Part shown: positions 10,662-20,081 of the stretch, one piece after another
Position numbering within the stretch: position 1 is the stretch's first letter
Layout of the letters: the number at the start of each line of letters is the position of its first letter
Source of the DNA: an uncultured SAR116 cluster alpha proteobacterium
GTDB lineage: Bacteria > Pseudomonadota > Alphaproteobacteria > Puniceispirillales > Puniceispirillaceae
Assembly: GCA_902518965.1 (NCBI GenBank)
Contig: CABYIQ010000001.1
Location: 124,001 to 188,000 of the forward strand
Length of the DNA stretch: 64,000 nucleotides
Direction of reading: 5' to 3'
Translations under genes and position numbers: made by a program
Notes under the pieces: generated by a model
The model's database searches: none
What the model was told of the DNA's origin: nothing
The model's input: the letters and a program-made list of their open reading frames with translations, nothing else

Positions 10662-11170
10662 ATATTAAAGTTGCCTGTCCTCATTGTCAGGTCGTTGGTG
10701 TACTTCCTGAGAATTTAAAATATGCCAGTGACTGGCCAGTCGCCTGTCATCACTGCCATCAACATTATTATGTGCCTGTTGTGGCCTCGCCAGCACCCCT
10801 ATCCCGACAAATTGAGCTGCGTTGTTCAGATTGCGGGCGCGAGACTTCATTTGATAAGAACATCCACAAATCAACTGTCGAGGGCAAATTTCCGCTGTTT
10901 TGCCCAGATTGCCACGCCCCACTCCCTCAGCTGCAAAATGAAATTATTGAGCTTGATCAGGTAGAGGCAGGCAATTTTAATGCTAGACAGGCTATTGGGA
11001 TGCGAATGGGTGTCACTTTCGTATTTTTAGGTTTTTTTATCGTCAGTGTGTCGGTCATGGCGGCACATGAGGGCTTGATTAGCCGGGAATGGCTTGATGC
11101 AATTTTTCTGCATATTCCAGACTACGCCATTGTTTCGAGCTATTTAACGTCTATGTTGGCGCCTAGCTGA
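10658..11170 (+). CDS. Zinc-ribbon membrane protein
   Basis: 170 aa. Two zinc ribbons are visible: CPHC at 7-10 with CHHC at 30-33, and CSDC at 56-59 with CPDC at 82-85. The first resembles the MJ0042-type finger found at the N-terminus of many alphaproteobacterial membrane proteins. One transmembrane segment follows at about 118-136, then a short tail of about 33 residues. The likely topology is a cytoplasmic zinc domain anchored in the inner membrane. It is coupled to the upstream basic-tail gene by a 4-base overlap and runs 8 bases into the end of the convergent hrcA. Function unknown; the pairing suggests a shared role. Confidence 0.78.
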   Translation: MNIKVACPHCQVVGVLPENLKYASDWPVACHHCHQHYYVPVVASPAPLSRQIELRCSDCGRETSFDKNIHKSTVEGKFPLFCPDCHAPLPQLQNEIIELDQVEAGNFNARQAIGMRMGVTFVFLGFFIVSVSVMAAHEGLISREWLDAIFLHIPDYAIVSSYLTSMLAPS

Positions 11171-12218
11171 GGAAACGGGCAATAGCCTTGCTTGTGTAAT
11201 CCACCATCGGAATGATGCGCGCATAATTCATGTGACGCGGTCCAATGACGCCAACCGCACCAATAATTTTTCTATCGGCGTTCCGGTAAGGCGACAGGAC
11301 AACCGAACAGCCTGTTTCAGAGAATAAATCATGTTCAGAGCCAATAAATATCTGCAGGCCATCTGCCGAAATGACTGACTGCATCAGCTGAGTCGCATGG
11401 CTTCGCATCTCCAACTTATCAAACAACATGCGGACCCGCGCTAAATCTTCTACAACTTTGACATCTTGAAGCAAATTTGCCTGCCCATTCAGGATCAATG
11501 AGGCCTCATCACTTGCGTCTTCGTCAGACCAGCTGGCCAGACCCCGCCCGATTAAATCACTCGTTAAAAGGTCAAGTTCTGCCTTATGTTGCAACCGATC
11601 CTGGTCAGCCAGTTGGACGATTGATGAAAGAGGTTTACCCTTGTAATGGCCATTCATGTAGTTAGACGCTTCAACAAGACAATGAGGAGGAATACCAGCG
11701 GGCATTTCAATCAGCCGGTTTTCAACATGCCCATTCGAAAATATGAGAATCACCAGAATTTTCCTGTCTTGAACAGGCACAAATTCAATATGATTTACAG
11801 ATAAATCGACACTTGGAGCCATCACAAGGGCTGCACATTTGGACAAACCAGACAGAGCAAGGCTTGCTTTATCTAACGCCTGATTCACAGACAGCCCGTC
11901 ACCTACAGCCAACGGTTCATATTTTGCCGCACTGTCTATCGAAAGAGTGTTCCTCAATTCCATCAACCCATCAACAAATAGGCGCAAACCAGCGTGTGTA
12001 GGTAGCCTGCCTGATGATGTATGAGGTGAAAATAACAATCCCGCACCTTCAAGCTCTGCCATAATGGCCCGAACAGACGCCGATGATAACCCAATTTCTG
12101 GGTGAGATGAAATCACACCCGATCCGACAGGCGTTCCTGTCTCAAGGTAGTTATTGACAATGATGTTGAAAATTTCCTGACTTCGCTTGGTTATTTCCAA
12201 AACAGGAAGTGAGGTCAT
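11163..12218 (-). CDS. hrcA: Heat-inducible transcription repressor HrcA
   Basis: 351 aa. The N-terminal winged helix (about residues 10-90) carries the family signature SSASVRAIMAELEGAGLLFSPHTSSGRLPT (split here as SSASVRAIMAELE and SPHTSSGRLPT), followed by the GAF-like domain and the C-terminal SVVLSPYRN / GAVGVIGPRHMNYARIIPMV blocks. HrcA represses groESL-type operons through CIRCE operators. I found no CIRCE element near the chaperone genes here, so its target is probably outside the window. It is divergent from rph, as in many alphaproteobacteria. Confidence 0.95.
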   Translation of the reverse strand: MTSLPVLEITKRSQEIFNIIVNNYLETGTPVGSGVISSHPEIGLSSASVRAIMAELEGAGLLFSPHTSSGRLPTHAGLRLFVDGLMELRNTLSIDSAAKYEPLAVGDGLSVNQALDKASLALSGLSKCAALVMAPSVDLSVNHIEFVPVQDRKILVILIFSNGHVENRLIEMPAGIPPHCLVEASNYMNGHYKGKPLSSIVQLADQDRLQHKAELDLLTSDLIGRGLASWSDEDASDEASLILNGQANLLQDVKVVEDLARVRMLFDKLEMRSHATQLMQSVISADGLQIFIGSEHDLFSETGCSVVLSPYRNADRKIIGAVGVIGPRHMNYARIIPMVDYTSKAIARFLS

Positions 12219-12242
12219 GGGGATACCCTATTTTCTGCAGCT

Positions 12243-12271
12243 ATGTTATGACATTTAAAAGTTAACATAAC
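12243..12271. repeat. Imperfect palindrome between hrcA and rph
   Basis: ATGTTA (12243-12248) and TAACAT (12263-12268), with overlapping GTTATG (12245-12250) and CATAAC (12266-12271), make an inverted repeat in the 115-base divergent gap. It could be an operator for hrcA, rph or both. It does not match CIRCE. The assignment is speculative. Confidence 0.3.
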
Positions 12272-12333
12272 CGTGTTTTGTTCTGCTGCAAAATTTTTCT
12301 GCAGACAGCACGTAGAAAAGGCAGCAGCATAAA

Positions 12334-13071
12334 ATGACTTCTCTCCGTCCTTCGGGCCGTACAGCAGATCAGATGCGGTCAGTAAGTATTGAGCCTCATT
12401 TTTCACCTTATGCGGAAGGATCCTGTCTGATCAGGTTTGGCCAAACACATGTGATTTGCACAGCATCTGTTGACGAACGCGTACCCTCTTTTCTGCGGGG
12501 AACAGGGCAAGGCTGGGTAACAGCTGAATATGGTATGCTTCCACGGGCAACACATTCACGCATGGAACGCGAAGCTGCGAGAGGCAAACAGTCTGGCCGA
12601 ACACAGGAAATTCAGCGTCTGATCGGAAGATCTTTGCGGGCTGTCACAGATCTAGGCGCTCTTGGTGAACGCCAGATTAAAATTGACTGTGATGTTATTC
12701 AGGCTGATGGCGGAACCCGAACGGCTTCGATCACAGGTGCTTGGATAGCGTTGTCACTTGCCTGTGAGCTGCTGCTCCAAAAAGGGGCGGCTTCCAGCTT
12801 TCTGCTGCGCGATCAAGTTGCCGCCGTGTCCTGCGGGATAACAGAAGCAGGACCTGTTCTGGATTTGGATTATGATGAAGACAGCAGTGCCCATACAGAT
12901 GCGAATTTCGTTTTGACAGCAACCGGTGGAATTGTTGAAATTCAAGGCACAGCTGAACATACACCTTTCACACCAGAACAGTTCAGCCAGATGCTCCGTC
13001 TTGCCCAAAACGGCTGCGCTGCGTTATTTTCGCTGCAGCTGAACACATCGCGCCAACTGCGACCAGCCTGA
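12334..13071 (+). CDS. rph: Ribonuclease PH
   Basis: 245 aa. Phosphate-dependent 3' exoribonuclease that trims tRNA precursors. Landmarks are RPSGR near the start, [25 protein letters not shown] near residues 50-75, [16 protein letters not shown] near 89, and [22 protein letters not shown] near 110-130, all typical of the RNase PH fold. It is the first gene of a rightward unit with rdgB and hemW and is divergent from hrcA. Confidence 0.96.
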   Translation: MTSLRPSGRTADQMRSVSIEPHFSPYAEGSCLIRFGQTHVICTASVDERVPSFLRGTGQGWVTAEYGMLPRATHSRMEREAARGKQSGRTQEIQRLIGRSLRAVTDLGALGERQIKIDCDVIQADGGTRTASITGAWIALSLACELLLQKGAASSFLLRDQVAAVSCGITEAGPVLDLDYDEDSSAHTDANFVLTATGGIVEIQGTAEHTPFTPEQFSQMLRLAQNGCAALFSLQLNTSRQLRPA

Positions 13072-13113
13072 GCAGCTAAACTGAATTTTTTTACAGCAGG
13101 ACTGGATTGAAAG

Positions 13114-13722
13114 ATGAGCCGAGTTTTGAATCATAAGGATAGACTAGTGATTGCCAGTCACAATCAGGGCAAAGTTGTTGAAATTGCTGATTTGCTGCGC
13201 CCGCTGGAGATTGATATTGTTGGAGCGCGCGAGCTGGGACTAGATGAGCCAGAGGAAACTGGCCAAACTTTTATCGAAAATGCTGTCTTAAAAGCAGAGC
13301 TTGCTGCGAAAGCAGCACAATTGCCTGCATTAGCAGATGATTCAGGTCTTGTCGTAAATGCTCTTGGCGGTGCCCCGGGCATCTATTCCGCTCGCTGGGC
13401 AGGTCCTGAAAAGGATTTTGACCATGCTATGCGCCGTGTGAGTGAAGCCCTACTTCTTGGGAGCAATCCAGATAGAAGCTGTTCATTTGTTTGCGCATTG
13501 GCGCTGGCCTGGCCTGATGGTCATACAGAAAGTTTTGAAGGAAGGGTCAATGGCAGTGTCACCTGGCCCGCAAGAGGTCAAAATGGCTTTGGATATGATG
13601 CAATTTTTACGCCACTTGGCCGCCTGCAGACATTTGGCGAAATGGACCCATCGGATAAACATGCGATGAGCCATCGTGCGAACGCCTTTGCCCAACTCCT
13701 CAGCGCATGCCTGCAAAACTGA
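13114..13722 (+). CDS. rdgB: dITP/XTP pyrophosphatase
   Basis: 202 aa, HAM1 family. Removes non-canonical purine nucleotides before they enter DNA. The substrate-binding block [11 protein letters not shown] is near residue 12, followed by [39 protein letters not shown] and GFGYDAIF, with SHRANAF at the end. It is 42 bases after rph; hemW begins inside its last codons (16-base overlap). Confidence 0.95.
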   Translation: MSRVLNHKDRLVIASHNQGKVVEIADLLRPLEIDIVGARELGLDEPEETGQTFIENAVLKAELAAKAAQLPALADDSGLVVNALGGAPGIYSARWAGPEKDFDHAMRRVSEALLLGSNPDRSCSFVCALALAWPDGHTESFEGRVNGSVTWPARGQNGFGYDAIFTPLGRLQTFGEMDPSDKHAMSHRANAFAQLLSACLQN

Positions 13723-14930
13723 ACTTGAAAAATTATCCACTCAGTCTCTATGTGCATTGGCCATTTTGTCTGGCAAAATGCCCTTATTGTGACTTCAATT
13801 CTCATGTGGCAGAGACAATTGACACCGCCGCTTGGAAATGGGCGCTCCTAACAGAACTAGACTTTAGAGCAAGACAAGTTGCTGAGGTGTTTTCAGTCGA
13901 TCACAGAAATATCGAATTGAAAAGTCTTTTTTTTGGGGGCGGGACACCCTCATTAATGCCTCCCCAGATTACAGCTGACATCATAGATTGTGCAGCAGGG
14001 CTATTCAAAATAGCAGATAATATCGAAATTACGGCAGAAATGAATCCAACTTCTGTTGAGACAGAAAAATTAAGCGCCTTTGCGCATGCCGGCATAAACC
14101 GTGTGTCTGTTGGGATACAGTCACTTGATGAAACTGGGCTAAAATTTCTGGGTAGAGAACATGATACAAAAGAGGCCCTGTCTGCTATTGCTGCTGCCAA
14201 AAAACATTTCCCTTCTGTATCCGCTGATCTGATTTATGGCTTACCAGAACAGACAACTGCAAATTGGACAGAACAGCTTAACAGTCTTCTAAGCTTTGAG
14301 CTGGGGCACATATCCTGCTATCAACTAACTATTGAAACAGGGACCATATTTCATACCCGAGCCAGGCAAGGCCATGTTTTGACCGCAGATAATGATGCCA
14401 TTGCCCATTTGTATGTGGTGACAGAAGAAGTGTTGGGCAAAGCTGGCCTTCATGCTTATGAGGTCTCAAATTATGCTAAACTTGGGCAAGCTTCTGCGCA
14501 TAATGTGAATTATTGGAAAGCGGGTGACTGGCTGGCAATCGGACCAGGCGCGCATGGACGAATAACAACAGCTAACGGACGCTTCCATATGGCAAATAGA
14601 AAAAGCCCTGATGGCTGGCTTTCAAATGTTACGAAAAAGGGTCATGGCTGTGAGACACAAGTTATAGAGACCATGTATCAGAGCTTTGACGAATATTGGA
14701 TGATGGGCCTGCGCTTATGTGAAGGCAGGCCTATGACCCCACCACCAGCATTTGGCGGTTCAGATTTTGTCCTTCATCAGGACTGGCTGAATATTTTTAT
14801 CCAAGAAGGGTGGCTGGAAATAAATAACGGCACTGTGCGAACGACTCTGCAGGGGCGGTTGCGGCTAAACACTATCCTGTCCCGGCTGTTGGATGTGCCA
14901 GAAAATGAGCTCAGGGCTGAAATGAGTTGA
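13707..14930 (+). CDS. hemW: Heme chaperone HemW (radical SAM)
   Basis: 407 aa. Radical SAM protein of the HemN/HemW family. The 4Fe-4S motif is C-x3-C-x2-C ([15 protein letters not shown] near residues 20-34), followed by [31 protein letters not shown] and the HemW-type YEVSNYAK block near 250. The extra HemN N-terminal region is absent, so HemW rather than coproporphyrinogen dehydrogenase is the better name. The start overlaps rdgB and the end overlaps the convergent lipoprotein gene by 20 bases. Confidence 0.93.
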   Translation: MPAKLNLKNYPLSLYVHWPFCLAKCPYCDFNSHVAETIDTAAWKWALLTELDFRARQVAEVFSVDHRNIELKSLFFGGGTPSLMPPQITADIIDCAAGLFKIADNIEITAEMNPTSVETEKLSAFAHAGINRVSVGIQSLDETGLKFLGREHDTKEALSAIAAAKKHFPSVSADLIYGLPEQTTANWTEQLNSLLSFELGHISCYQLTIETGTIFHTRARQGHVLTADNDAIAHLYVVTEEVLGKAGLHAYEVSNYAKLGQASAHNVNYWKAGDWLAIGPGAHGRITTANGRFHMANRKSPDGWLSNVTKKGHGCETQVIETMYQSFDEYWMMGLRLCEGRPMTPPPAFGGSDFVLHQDWLNIFIQEGWLEINNGTVRTTLQGRLRLNTILSRLLDVPENELRAEMS

Positions 14931-16371
14931 TTTTATTATTGCTGATCTGAAACAGTTTATATTCACGTTGGTTACGTCCATCAGGCAATAAATTGAACTG
15001 ACCACTAAATCCTTGAAAGCCTTGCCTGCGAATCAAGCTAGCACGCCAATCTATATCTTCAGGCCGTATTTCTGTTGAGGTTGCTTTTTGAGTCATCTCT
15101 TGTTTGGTCAAAGCAATTAACGCAAAGGCGTCAAAACCAAGGCGCACGAGAGTATTCGAGGGCTTATTGAACACAGACTGCCAATGCTTTTCAAACCCAC
15201 CTGACGGCGGCAGACTTGCTTGGGTGATGATGCTGCCTTGCAATGACGGTTCACTGACAAGATCCGTCCTCGTCCATAAATCCGTTCCTAGATAAGTCAC
15301 TCTTTCAGGGTCAAGATCATAAAAAGCTAATACAGGAGCTGTGCGTAATATAAAATCAGGCTGCCCCGCTAAAATCAGCACATCATATGCTGGTTCAGGC
15401 AAAGGGTCCCCGTCTGTTTCTGGCTTTCTGTAACGGCTAAAGATTTTTATAGCTTCTTTTAAACTGTCATCATCAGCCAGAACGGCTGGAGTGAGCACCG
15501 TGGTCTGCACAGGCCGCAAACCAAAATGGGAAAGTCGTTTAACAGCATGCCCAAGAATTTGTCTCCCAAAGGGATCTTCTGATGCCAATATAGCAATTCT
15601 TGTCTTGTTCTCACCAACAGCAAAACCCAATAAATGGTCAATCTGTTGTTCAGGCAGATAGCCTAACACCCAGTTCCCTGGCGAGGCTGACTTGACATTA
15701 TTTGAGAGTGCAAGAACCGGAATAGATGAAGCAGCCAATATTGGACGTGCTTTTTGAACAGCTGATGTGAACAAGGGACCAACAACAATATCCACATCTG
15801 AGGCAACAGCCTGACGCGCAGACTGTTCTGCCCGTGGGCCACCTTTTGTATCAAAAAAAACAATGTCAATTTCAGGATCCTGTATCTGAAATAACGCCAT
15901 TTCAGCACCACCGGCTATATCTCTGCCCAGGGCTTCGAAATTACCTGAGAAGGGCAGTAAAAACCCTATTCGCAACTTAGTAACAGTTTTTTGAGGCAAA
16001 CTAAAAGGTTGAGCTGGCAACAAATCTCTTGGCTGTTTCGTCTTTAACAGGCCAAGTGCCGCATCCAATGCCTCTTCAGCAAGGCGGCTGCGTACATTGT
16101 CAACAGGCAAAGAGGCGGCAGGCCTGTTTGCAACCAAAGCAACTTCCTCAATTTGAGTGATTTGCTCTTCTTCAACTTGATCAATAAGGTCCCCAACAAT
16201 ATCAGGCACATCTGCCTGCCTGAGTTGGGGGATGGACCTATCCTGCAAAGGTGCTCTATTAGCTGTCGTCTGAACGGAAGTCGTGGATGGCTGACAGGAA
16301 GCCAATAATATTAAGAAAACCACACCCACTACGAAATCGAAGATTTTCGTTTTTCTATTGCTTTTAAACAT
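14911..16371 (-). CDS. LppC-like lipoprotein, penicillin-binding protein activator family
   Basis: 486 aa. Lipoprotein signal with hydrophobic residues about 10-24 and lipobox LASC (Cys26). After a linker, residues about 130-470 form a periplasmic-binding-protein type fold (IGFLLPFSGNFEALGRDIAGGAEMA-like opening, then VVGPLFTSAV and YLGTDLWTR). This is the alphaproteobacterial relative of LpoA/LppC, thought to assist peptidoglycan synthases in the periplasm. Its divergent neighbour rsmI is the usual partner in other genomes. Whether it activates a penicillin-binding protein here is inferred from the family. Confidence 0.87.
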   Translation of the reverse strand: MFKSNRKTKIFDFVVGVVFLILLASCQPSTTSVQTTANRAPLQDRSIPQLRQADVPDIVGDLIDQVEEEQITQIEEVALVANRPAASLPVDNVRSRLAEEALDAALGLLKTKQPRDLLPAQPFSLPQKTVTKLRIGFLLPFSGNFEALGRDIAGGAEMALFQIQDPEIDIVFFDTKGGPRAEQSARQAVASDVDIVVGPLFTSAVQKARPILAASSIPVLALSNNVKSASPGNWVLGYLPEQQIDHLLGFAVGENKTRIAILASEDPFGRQILGHAVKRLSHFGLRPVQTTVLTPAVLADDDSLKEAIKIFSRYRKPETDGDPLPEPAYDVLILAGQPDFILRTAPVLAFYDLDPERVTYLGTDLWTRTDLVSEPSLQGSIITQASLPPSGGFEKHWQSVFNKPSNTLVRLGFDAFALIALTKQEMTQKATSTEIRPEDIDWRASLIRRQGFQGFSGQFNLLPDGRNQREYKLFQISNNKINSFQP

Positions 16372-16505
16372 AAACGAAAAATATCCTGTTGACAGCCTAA
16401 CTTTCGTGTTTGTCTATACTGCCGCTATGTCACAATTGTGGCAAAGAGAAAATAAAAACAGTTAATGAAGGATTTAGACAGGGCTCTAAGACAAAGTGGA
16501 AACCA

Positions 16506-17342
16506 ATGCTGATAATTATATCAACACCAATAGGTAATTTAGGAGATATCACACAGCGCGCAGCACACTTGCTGGCGCAGGCAGATATTATCGCTTGTGA
16601 GGATACGCGCCAAACGCGCAAGCTGCTCAGTCTACTGAGCATTTCGTCTTCAGCAGAATTATGGGCCTATCATGATCACAATGGGGCCAAGGTGCGACCG
16701 AAGCTGATTAATGTCATGAAAGCAGGCCAACAAGTTGCCTTAGCCAGCGATGCAGGAACTCCGTTGATTTCAGACCCAGGATACAAGCTAGTCACAGCAT
16801 GCCTAGAAAATGATATCCCTGTAACAGCTGCGCCAGGTCCGACAGCCGCTATTGTAGCCCTTACCCTTTCTGGGCTGCCTAGCGATAGATTTTTATTCCA
16901 GGGTTTTGTTCCTCAAAAGAAAAAAGCAGTCAGAGATGCACTGGAGGAAAGTCGCCTTTTAACAATGACGCAGATTTGGTTCGAAACCCCAAAAAGGCTT
17001 GCCACAACACTCGCAATGATGGCTGGAATCTATGGCAGCAGATATTGTGTTATCGCGCGTGAGCTTACGAAGCTGCACGAAACACTTTATCGGGGCATGC
17101 TAGCCGATCTAGCTAAACAGTTTGAGAGTGGCCCTATTTTAAAGGGTGAGTTGGTTTTAGTGGTGGAAGGTGCAGATAAAAGCGCCACTCGGATAAGTAT
17201 TGAAAAAATAAGCGAACTGCTTCGCGCACGCATGCACACGATGAGCTTGCGCGATGCAGTAAAGGAAGTAGAAGATTTGTCCGGGCTGCCACGCAAGAAG
17301 ATATATCAGCTCGCTTTGTCAGTAAGTCAAAACGAAAGATAA
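16506..17342 (+). CDS. rsmI: 16S rRNA 2'-O-ribose C1402 methyltransferase
   Basis: 278 aa from the ATG at 16506; the longer frame begins at a TTG (16410) and its extra 32 residues are unlike the family. SAM-dependent tetrapyrrole-methylase fold with LIIISTPIGNLGDIT at the start, CEDTRQTRKLL near residue 38, SDAGTPLISDPGYKLV near 85-100 and APGPTAAIVAL near 110. It methylates the ribosomal decoding centre. A 587-base stretch with no clear gene follows, where yraN often lies in relatives. Confidence 0.95.
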   Translation: MLIIISTPIGNLGDITQRAAHLLAQADIIACEDTRQTRKLLSLLSISSSAELWAYHDHNGAKVRPKLINVMKAGQQVALASDAGTPLISDPGYKLVTACLENDIPVTAAPGPTAAIVALTLSGLPSDRFLFQGFVPQKKKAVRDALEESRLLTMTQIWFETPKRLATTLAMMAGIYGSRYCVIARELTKLHETLYRGMLADLAKQFESGPILKGELVLVVEGADKSATRISIEKISELLRARMHTMSLRDAVKEVEDLSGLPRKKIYQLALSVSQNER

Positions 17343-17929
17343 AGGCTGTGTATATCCAAAATGTAAAATGAACAGTAAAGTATGAATTGCACTATGACAT
17401 AGATTGTAATGACCACATAAGCCCAATAAATACAGACGCTGCATAAATAGAGATTGGACAGAGTTTGAGTGCCCCATCTCTCGGAGCCCTGTTCTAAAAG
17501 ACTATGGCTAAATGCGCTGGCGTAATAAAATACCTTTGGGTGAAATTGAACTCTTAATGAAGAAACACAGGATTCTGATTTCATAGATTAATTTTTTCTA
17601 CATAAAGAGCACTCAACACAATGGCCCCAGCTTGAGAACTCCATTTTCAGCCCATACAGGAGACCAAAAAATAACTCATACCCCGGTTTTGCCATAAAGC
17701 ACTACACAAATGAAATCAGCAAGCAGTATTTGGAGAAGGTGGTTTATATTTCACCAAATATGAGATCTAACAAAAAATTCATATCCAAGATATAGTTTCG
17801 AGACCGCTTGGAGCTTGGCAACGCCACAGAGTTGCTGTAAATAATTAGGAATTATATTCTGCAACGCAAACCGGGTGAGCATGGCCAGATAACTAAGGCT
17901 AACGCTATCCTCAGAAAGACTTAACACCT
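17343..17929. other. 587-base stretch without a convincing gene
   Basis: No ORF here has family features or consistent start signals. On the plus strand one frame is open from a stop near 17590 for about 70 codons, then continues past two in-frame stops (TAG near 17796, TAA near 17840) to a last stop just before the BON gene. The final piece reads IRNYILQRKPGEHGQITKAN. This might be a decayed gene, but open stretches of this size also occur by chance. No tRNA, terminator or mobile-element end was seen. Confidence 0.35.
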
Positions 17930-18523
17930 ATGTTTCGACAGTTTTTGATCCCCAGCTTCATGCTACTTTTGTCATCATTTGCCCTGACAAGCTGTATTGA
18001 GACTGCGGTCGGTCTCGGCACCGCCGCCGTGGCTGCTTCTACTACAGAAAAAGGATTTTCAACGTCTGTTTCAGATACGGTGATTGAAGCCAAACTGACA
18101 GATAAATTCATTAAGAACGATGCGTCTCTTTTTACAAGAGTTGAGAGCTCTGTGAGCAATGGTGCTGTTTTAATAACAGGCAAGCTAGACACCCAAGATC
18201 AAAAGATTTTGGCAACGCGTCTAGCTTGGGAAATCAAGGGCGTAAAAGAAGTGATAAATGAGATCCAGGTTGTTAGCGAGAAATCTATAAAAACCACAGC
18301 AAAAGATTTGGCGGCCAGCGCGCAATTACGTGCTGCTCTCATTGGTGATCAAGAAGTTTCTTCATTGAATTATTCAATTGATGTTGTAAACGGCATTGTC
18401 TATCTGTCTGGTGTTGCGGAAAATGAAAAAGAGCGTGAGCGTGTGATAACCCATGCTCAAACACTCCGTTTTGCTAAAAAGGTGGTCAACTACATTATTT
18501 TGTCAACTGACAAACGAGACTGA
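17930..18523 (+). CDS. BON-domain lipoprotein (OsmY/YraP-like)
   Basis: 197 aa. Signal with lipobox LTSC (Cys23), then two BON domains at about residues 45-115 and 120-195 (SDTVIEAKLTDKFIKND... and AKDLAASAQLRAALIGDQEV...), each with the GAVLITGKL / GIVYLSGVA strand typical of BON. Related proteins sit in the outer membrane or periplasm and help envelope integrity. It is 6 bases before gshB in the same direction, a common pairing with the rsmI-lppC locus. Confidence 0.85.
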   Translation: MFRQFLIPSFMLLLSSFALTSCIETAVGLGTAAVAASTTEKGFSTSVSDTVIEAKLTDKFIKNDASLFTRVESSVSNGAVLITGKLDTQDQKILATRLAWEIKGVKEVINEIQVVSEKSIKTTAKDLAASAQLRAALIGDQEVSSLNYSIDVVNGIVYLSGVAENEKERERVITHAQTLRFAKKVVNYIILSTDKRD

Positions 18524-18529
18524 AATCAA

Positions 18530-19474
18530 ATGCCTTTACATGTGGCCATTCAGATGGATCCGATCGAAAAACTGGATATCATAGGTGATACAAGTTTTGC
18601 GCTCGGGCTGGAGGCCCAGGCAAGAGGTCATCATTTATGGTATTATACTCCTGACCAGCTGAGCTATGAGGAGGGGAAAATATCTGCCTGCGGGCGAGCC
18701 CTGACATTATTTGATAATTCTGATACGTTCTTTCAGACAGGGGCGCTGGAAAAACGGCAACTACTTGACATGGATGTAGTCTTGATGCGTCAAGATCCAC
18801 CCTTTGATATGGCGTATATCACCGCAACACATCTATTGGAAATGTTGCCCGAAAAAACCTTAGTGGTAAATAAACCATCCGAGGTGAGAAATGCACCAGA
18901 GAAACTTCTCGTAACCCGATTTGCCGACCTGATGCCACCCACTGTGATCAGCCGTGATTTGAATGTAATTCGCGCATTCAGAATAAAATACAAGGACATA
19001 ATTATAAAGCCTCTTTATGGAAATGGTGGTGCGGGAGTTTTCCGACTTCAGCCTAATGATCAAAATTTAAATTCCTTGCTTGAAATGTTTTTCTCACAAA
19101 ACCGCGAACCCATAATGGCTCAGGCTTTTCTTCCAGAAGTCAGAGAGGGAGATAAGAGAATAATTTTGGTAGATGGCCAGCCAGTGGGCGCTATCAACCG
19201 TATCCCACAAGATGGTGAAGCACGATCAAACCTGCATGTTGGGGGTACTGCGTGTCATGTTGAACTTTCTGAACGCGATTACCACATCTGCGATCGAATT
19301 GGTCCTGAATTGAGACAGAGGGGATTACTTTTTGTGGGGATCGATGTTATCGGCGATTATTTGACAGAAATAAATGTCACATCACCAACAGGCATACGTG
19401 AAATACATCGTTTCACGGGCATAAATTGTGCGACTCAACTTTGGGAAGTTGTTGAAAAAAATCTAACCAAATAA
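18530..19474 (+). CDS. gshB: Glutathione synthetase
   Basis: 314 aa, the standard prokaryotic length. ATP-grasp ligase joining gamma-glutamylcysteine and glycine. Landmarks are IQMDPIEKLDIIGDTSFAL-type N-terminus, VLMRQDPPFDMAYI near residue 84, IIKPLYGNGGAGVFRL near 157 (ATP-binding loop), EGDKRIILVDGQPVGAINR near 206 and INVTSPTGIREI near the end. It follows the BON gene by 6 bases, so probably one transcript. Confidence 0.95.
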   Translation: MPLHVAIQMDPIEKLDIIGDTSFALGLEAQARGHHLWYYTPDQLSYEEGKISACGRALTLFDNSDTFFQTGALEKRQLLDMDVVLMRQDPPFDMAYITATHLLEMLPEKTLVVNKPSEVRNAPEKLLVTRFADLMPPTVISRDLNVIRAFRIKYKDIIIKPLYGNGGAGVFRLQPNDQNLNSLLEMFFSQNREPIMAQAFLPEVREGDKRIILVDGQPVGAINRIPQDGEARSNLHVGGTACHVELSERDYHICDRIGPELRQRGLLFVGIDVIGDYLTEINVTSPTGIREIHRFTGINCATQLWEVVEKNLTK

Positions 19475-19672
19475 TTATGCAGATGGCTCAGTGAAACCAG
19501 ACACCAAGCATAATTACTGACCAAACATCACTAAATCATCTTAAATTATATTGAACCACAGGTGAGTGAGTTGTAATTGTCAATCGCCAGAAAAAGCCTG
19601 CCGTTCCACCTCTAAAGCAATGTCTTTCTTAGTTTCAGGTCAATTAATTTAATATGGGATTGTGTTGCAGAA

Positions 19673-20047
19673 TCAGCTAGGGCGTGGGCACATCGGTCCA
19701 AGGGGCTCACCGCCAAGAATATGCATGTGCAGATGAGGGACCTCCTGATGACCGTTCTGTCCTGTATTGGCAATCAGCCGAAATCCTGATTCTGCAACGC
19801 CTACCTGGTGGGCCACGCGACCCAGCGCCGCTACAAATGCAGCCTGTTCCTCTGCTGGAGCGTGTGCTGCAAAATCAGCCATGTCTACATAGGAACCTTT
19901 TGGTATTACCAGAATATGAACAGAGGCTTGTGGTTGAATATCTGAAAAACTAAGTGTGTGTGGGCATTCATCGACCTTATTGCAGGGGATTTCACCGCGC
20001 AGAATGCGAGCAAATATATTTTGATCATCATAGGCAGGTCGGCTCAT
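19673..20047 (-). CDS. HIT family protein (HinT-like nucleotide hydrolase)
   Basis: 124 aa. Histidine-triad hydrolase, likely acting on purine nucleoside phosphoramidates. The active-site signature HLHMHILGG is near residue 107-115. I chose the ATG at 20045-20047 because AAGGAG stands 5 bases before it; the frame reaches further upstream only by running into hisE. It is the last gene of the leftward histidine operon, 34 bases after hisE, as in several alphaproteobacteria. Confidence 0.92.
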   Translation of the reverse strand: MSRPAYDDQNIFARILRGEIPCNKVDECPHTLSFSDIQPQASVHILVIPKGSYVDMADFAAHAPAEEQAAFVAALGRVAHQVGVAESGFRLIANTGQNGHQEVPHLHMHILGGEPLGPMCPRPS

Positions 20048-20081
20048 ATTTGTCTCCTTAAGACTGGAAATTTTTTGTTTA

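Noticed and set aside
16389-16420. TTGACA and TATACT between the LppC-like gene and rsmI as a promoter
   Set aside because: The spacer is 20 bases, too long for a standard promoter.
17327-17584. 85-codon minus-strand frame after rsmI
   Set aside because: No ribosome site, odd composition, no recognisable domain; probably chance.
19475-19672. Possible small gene or terminator after gshB
   Set aside because: No frame with a start signal and no stem with a T-run.
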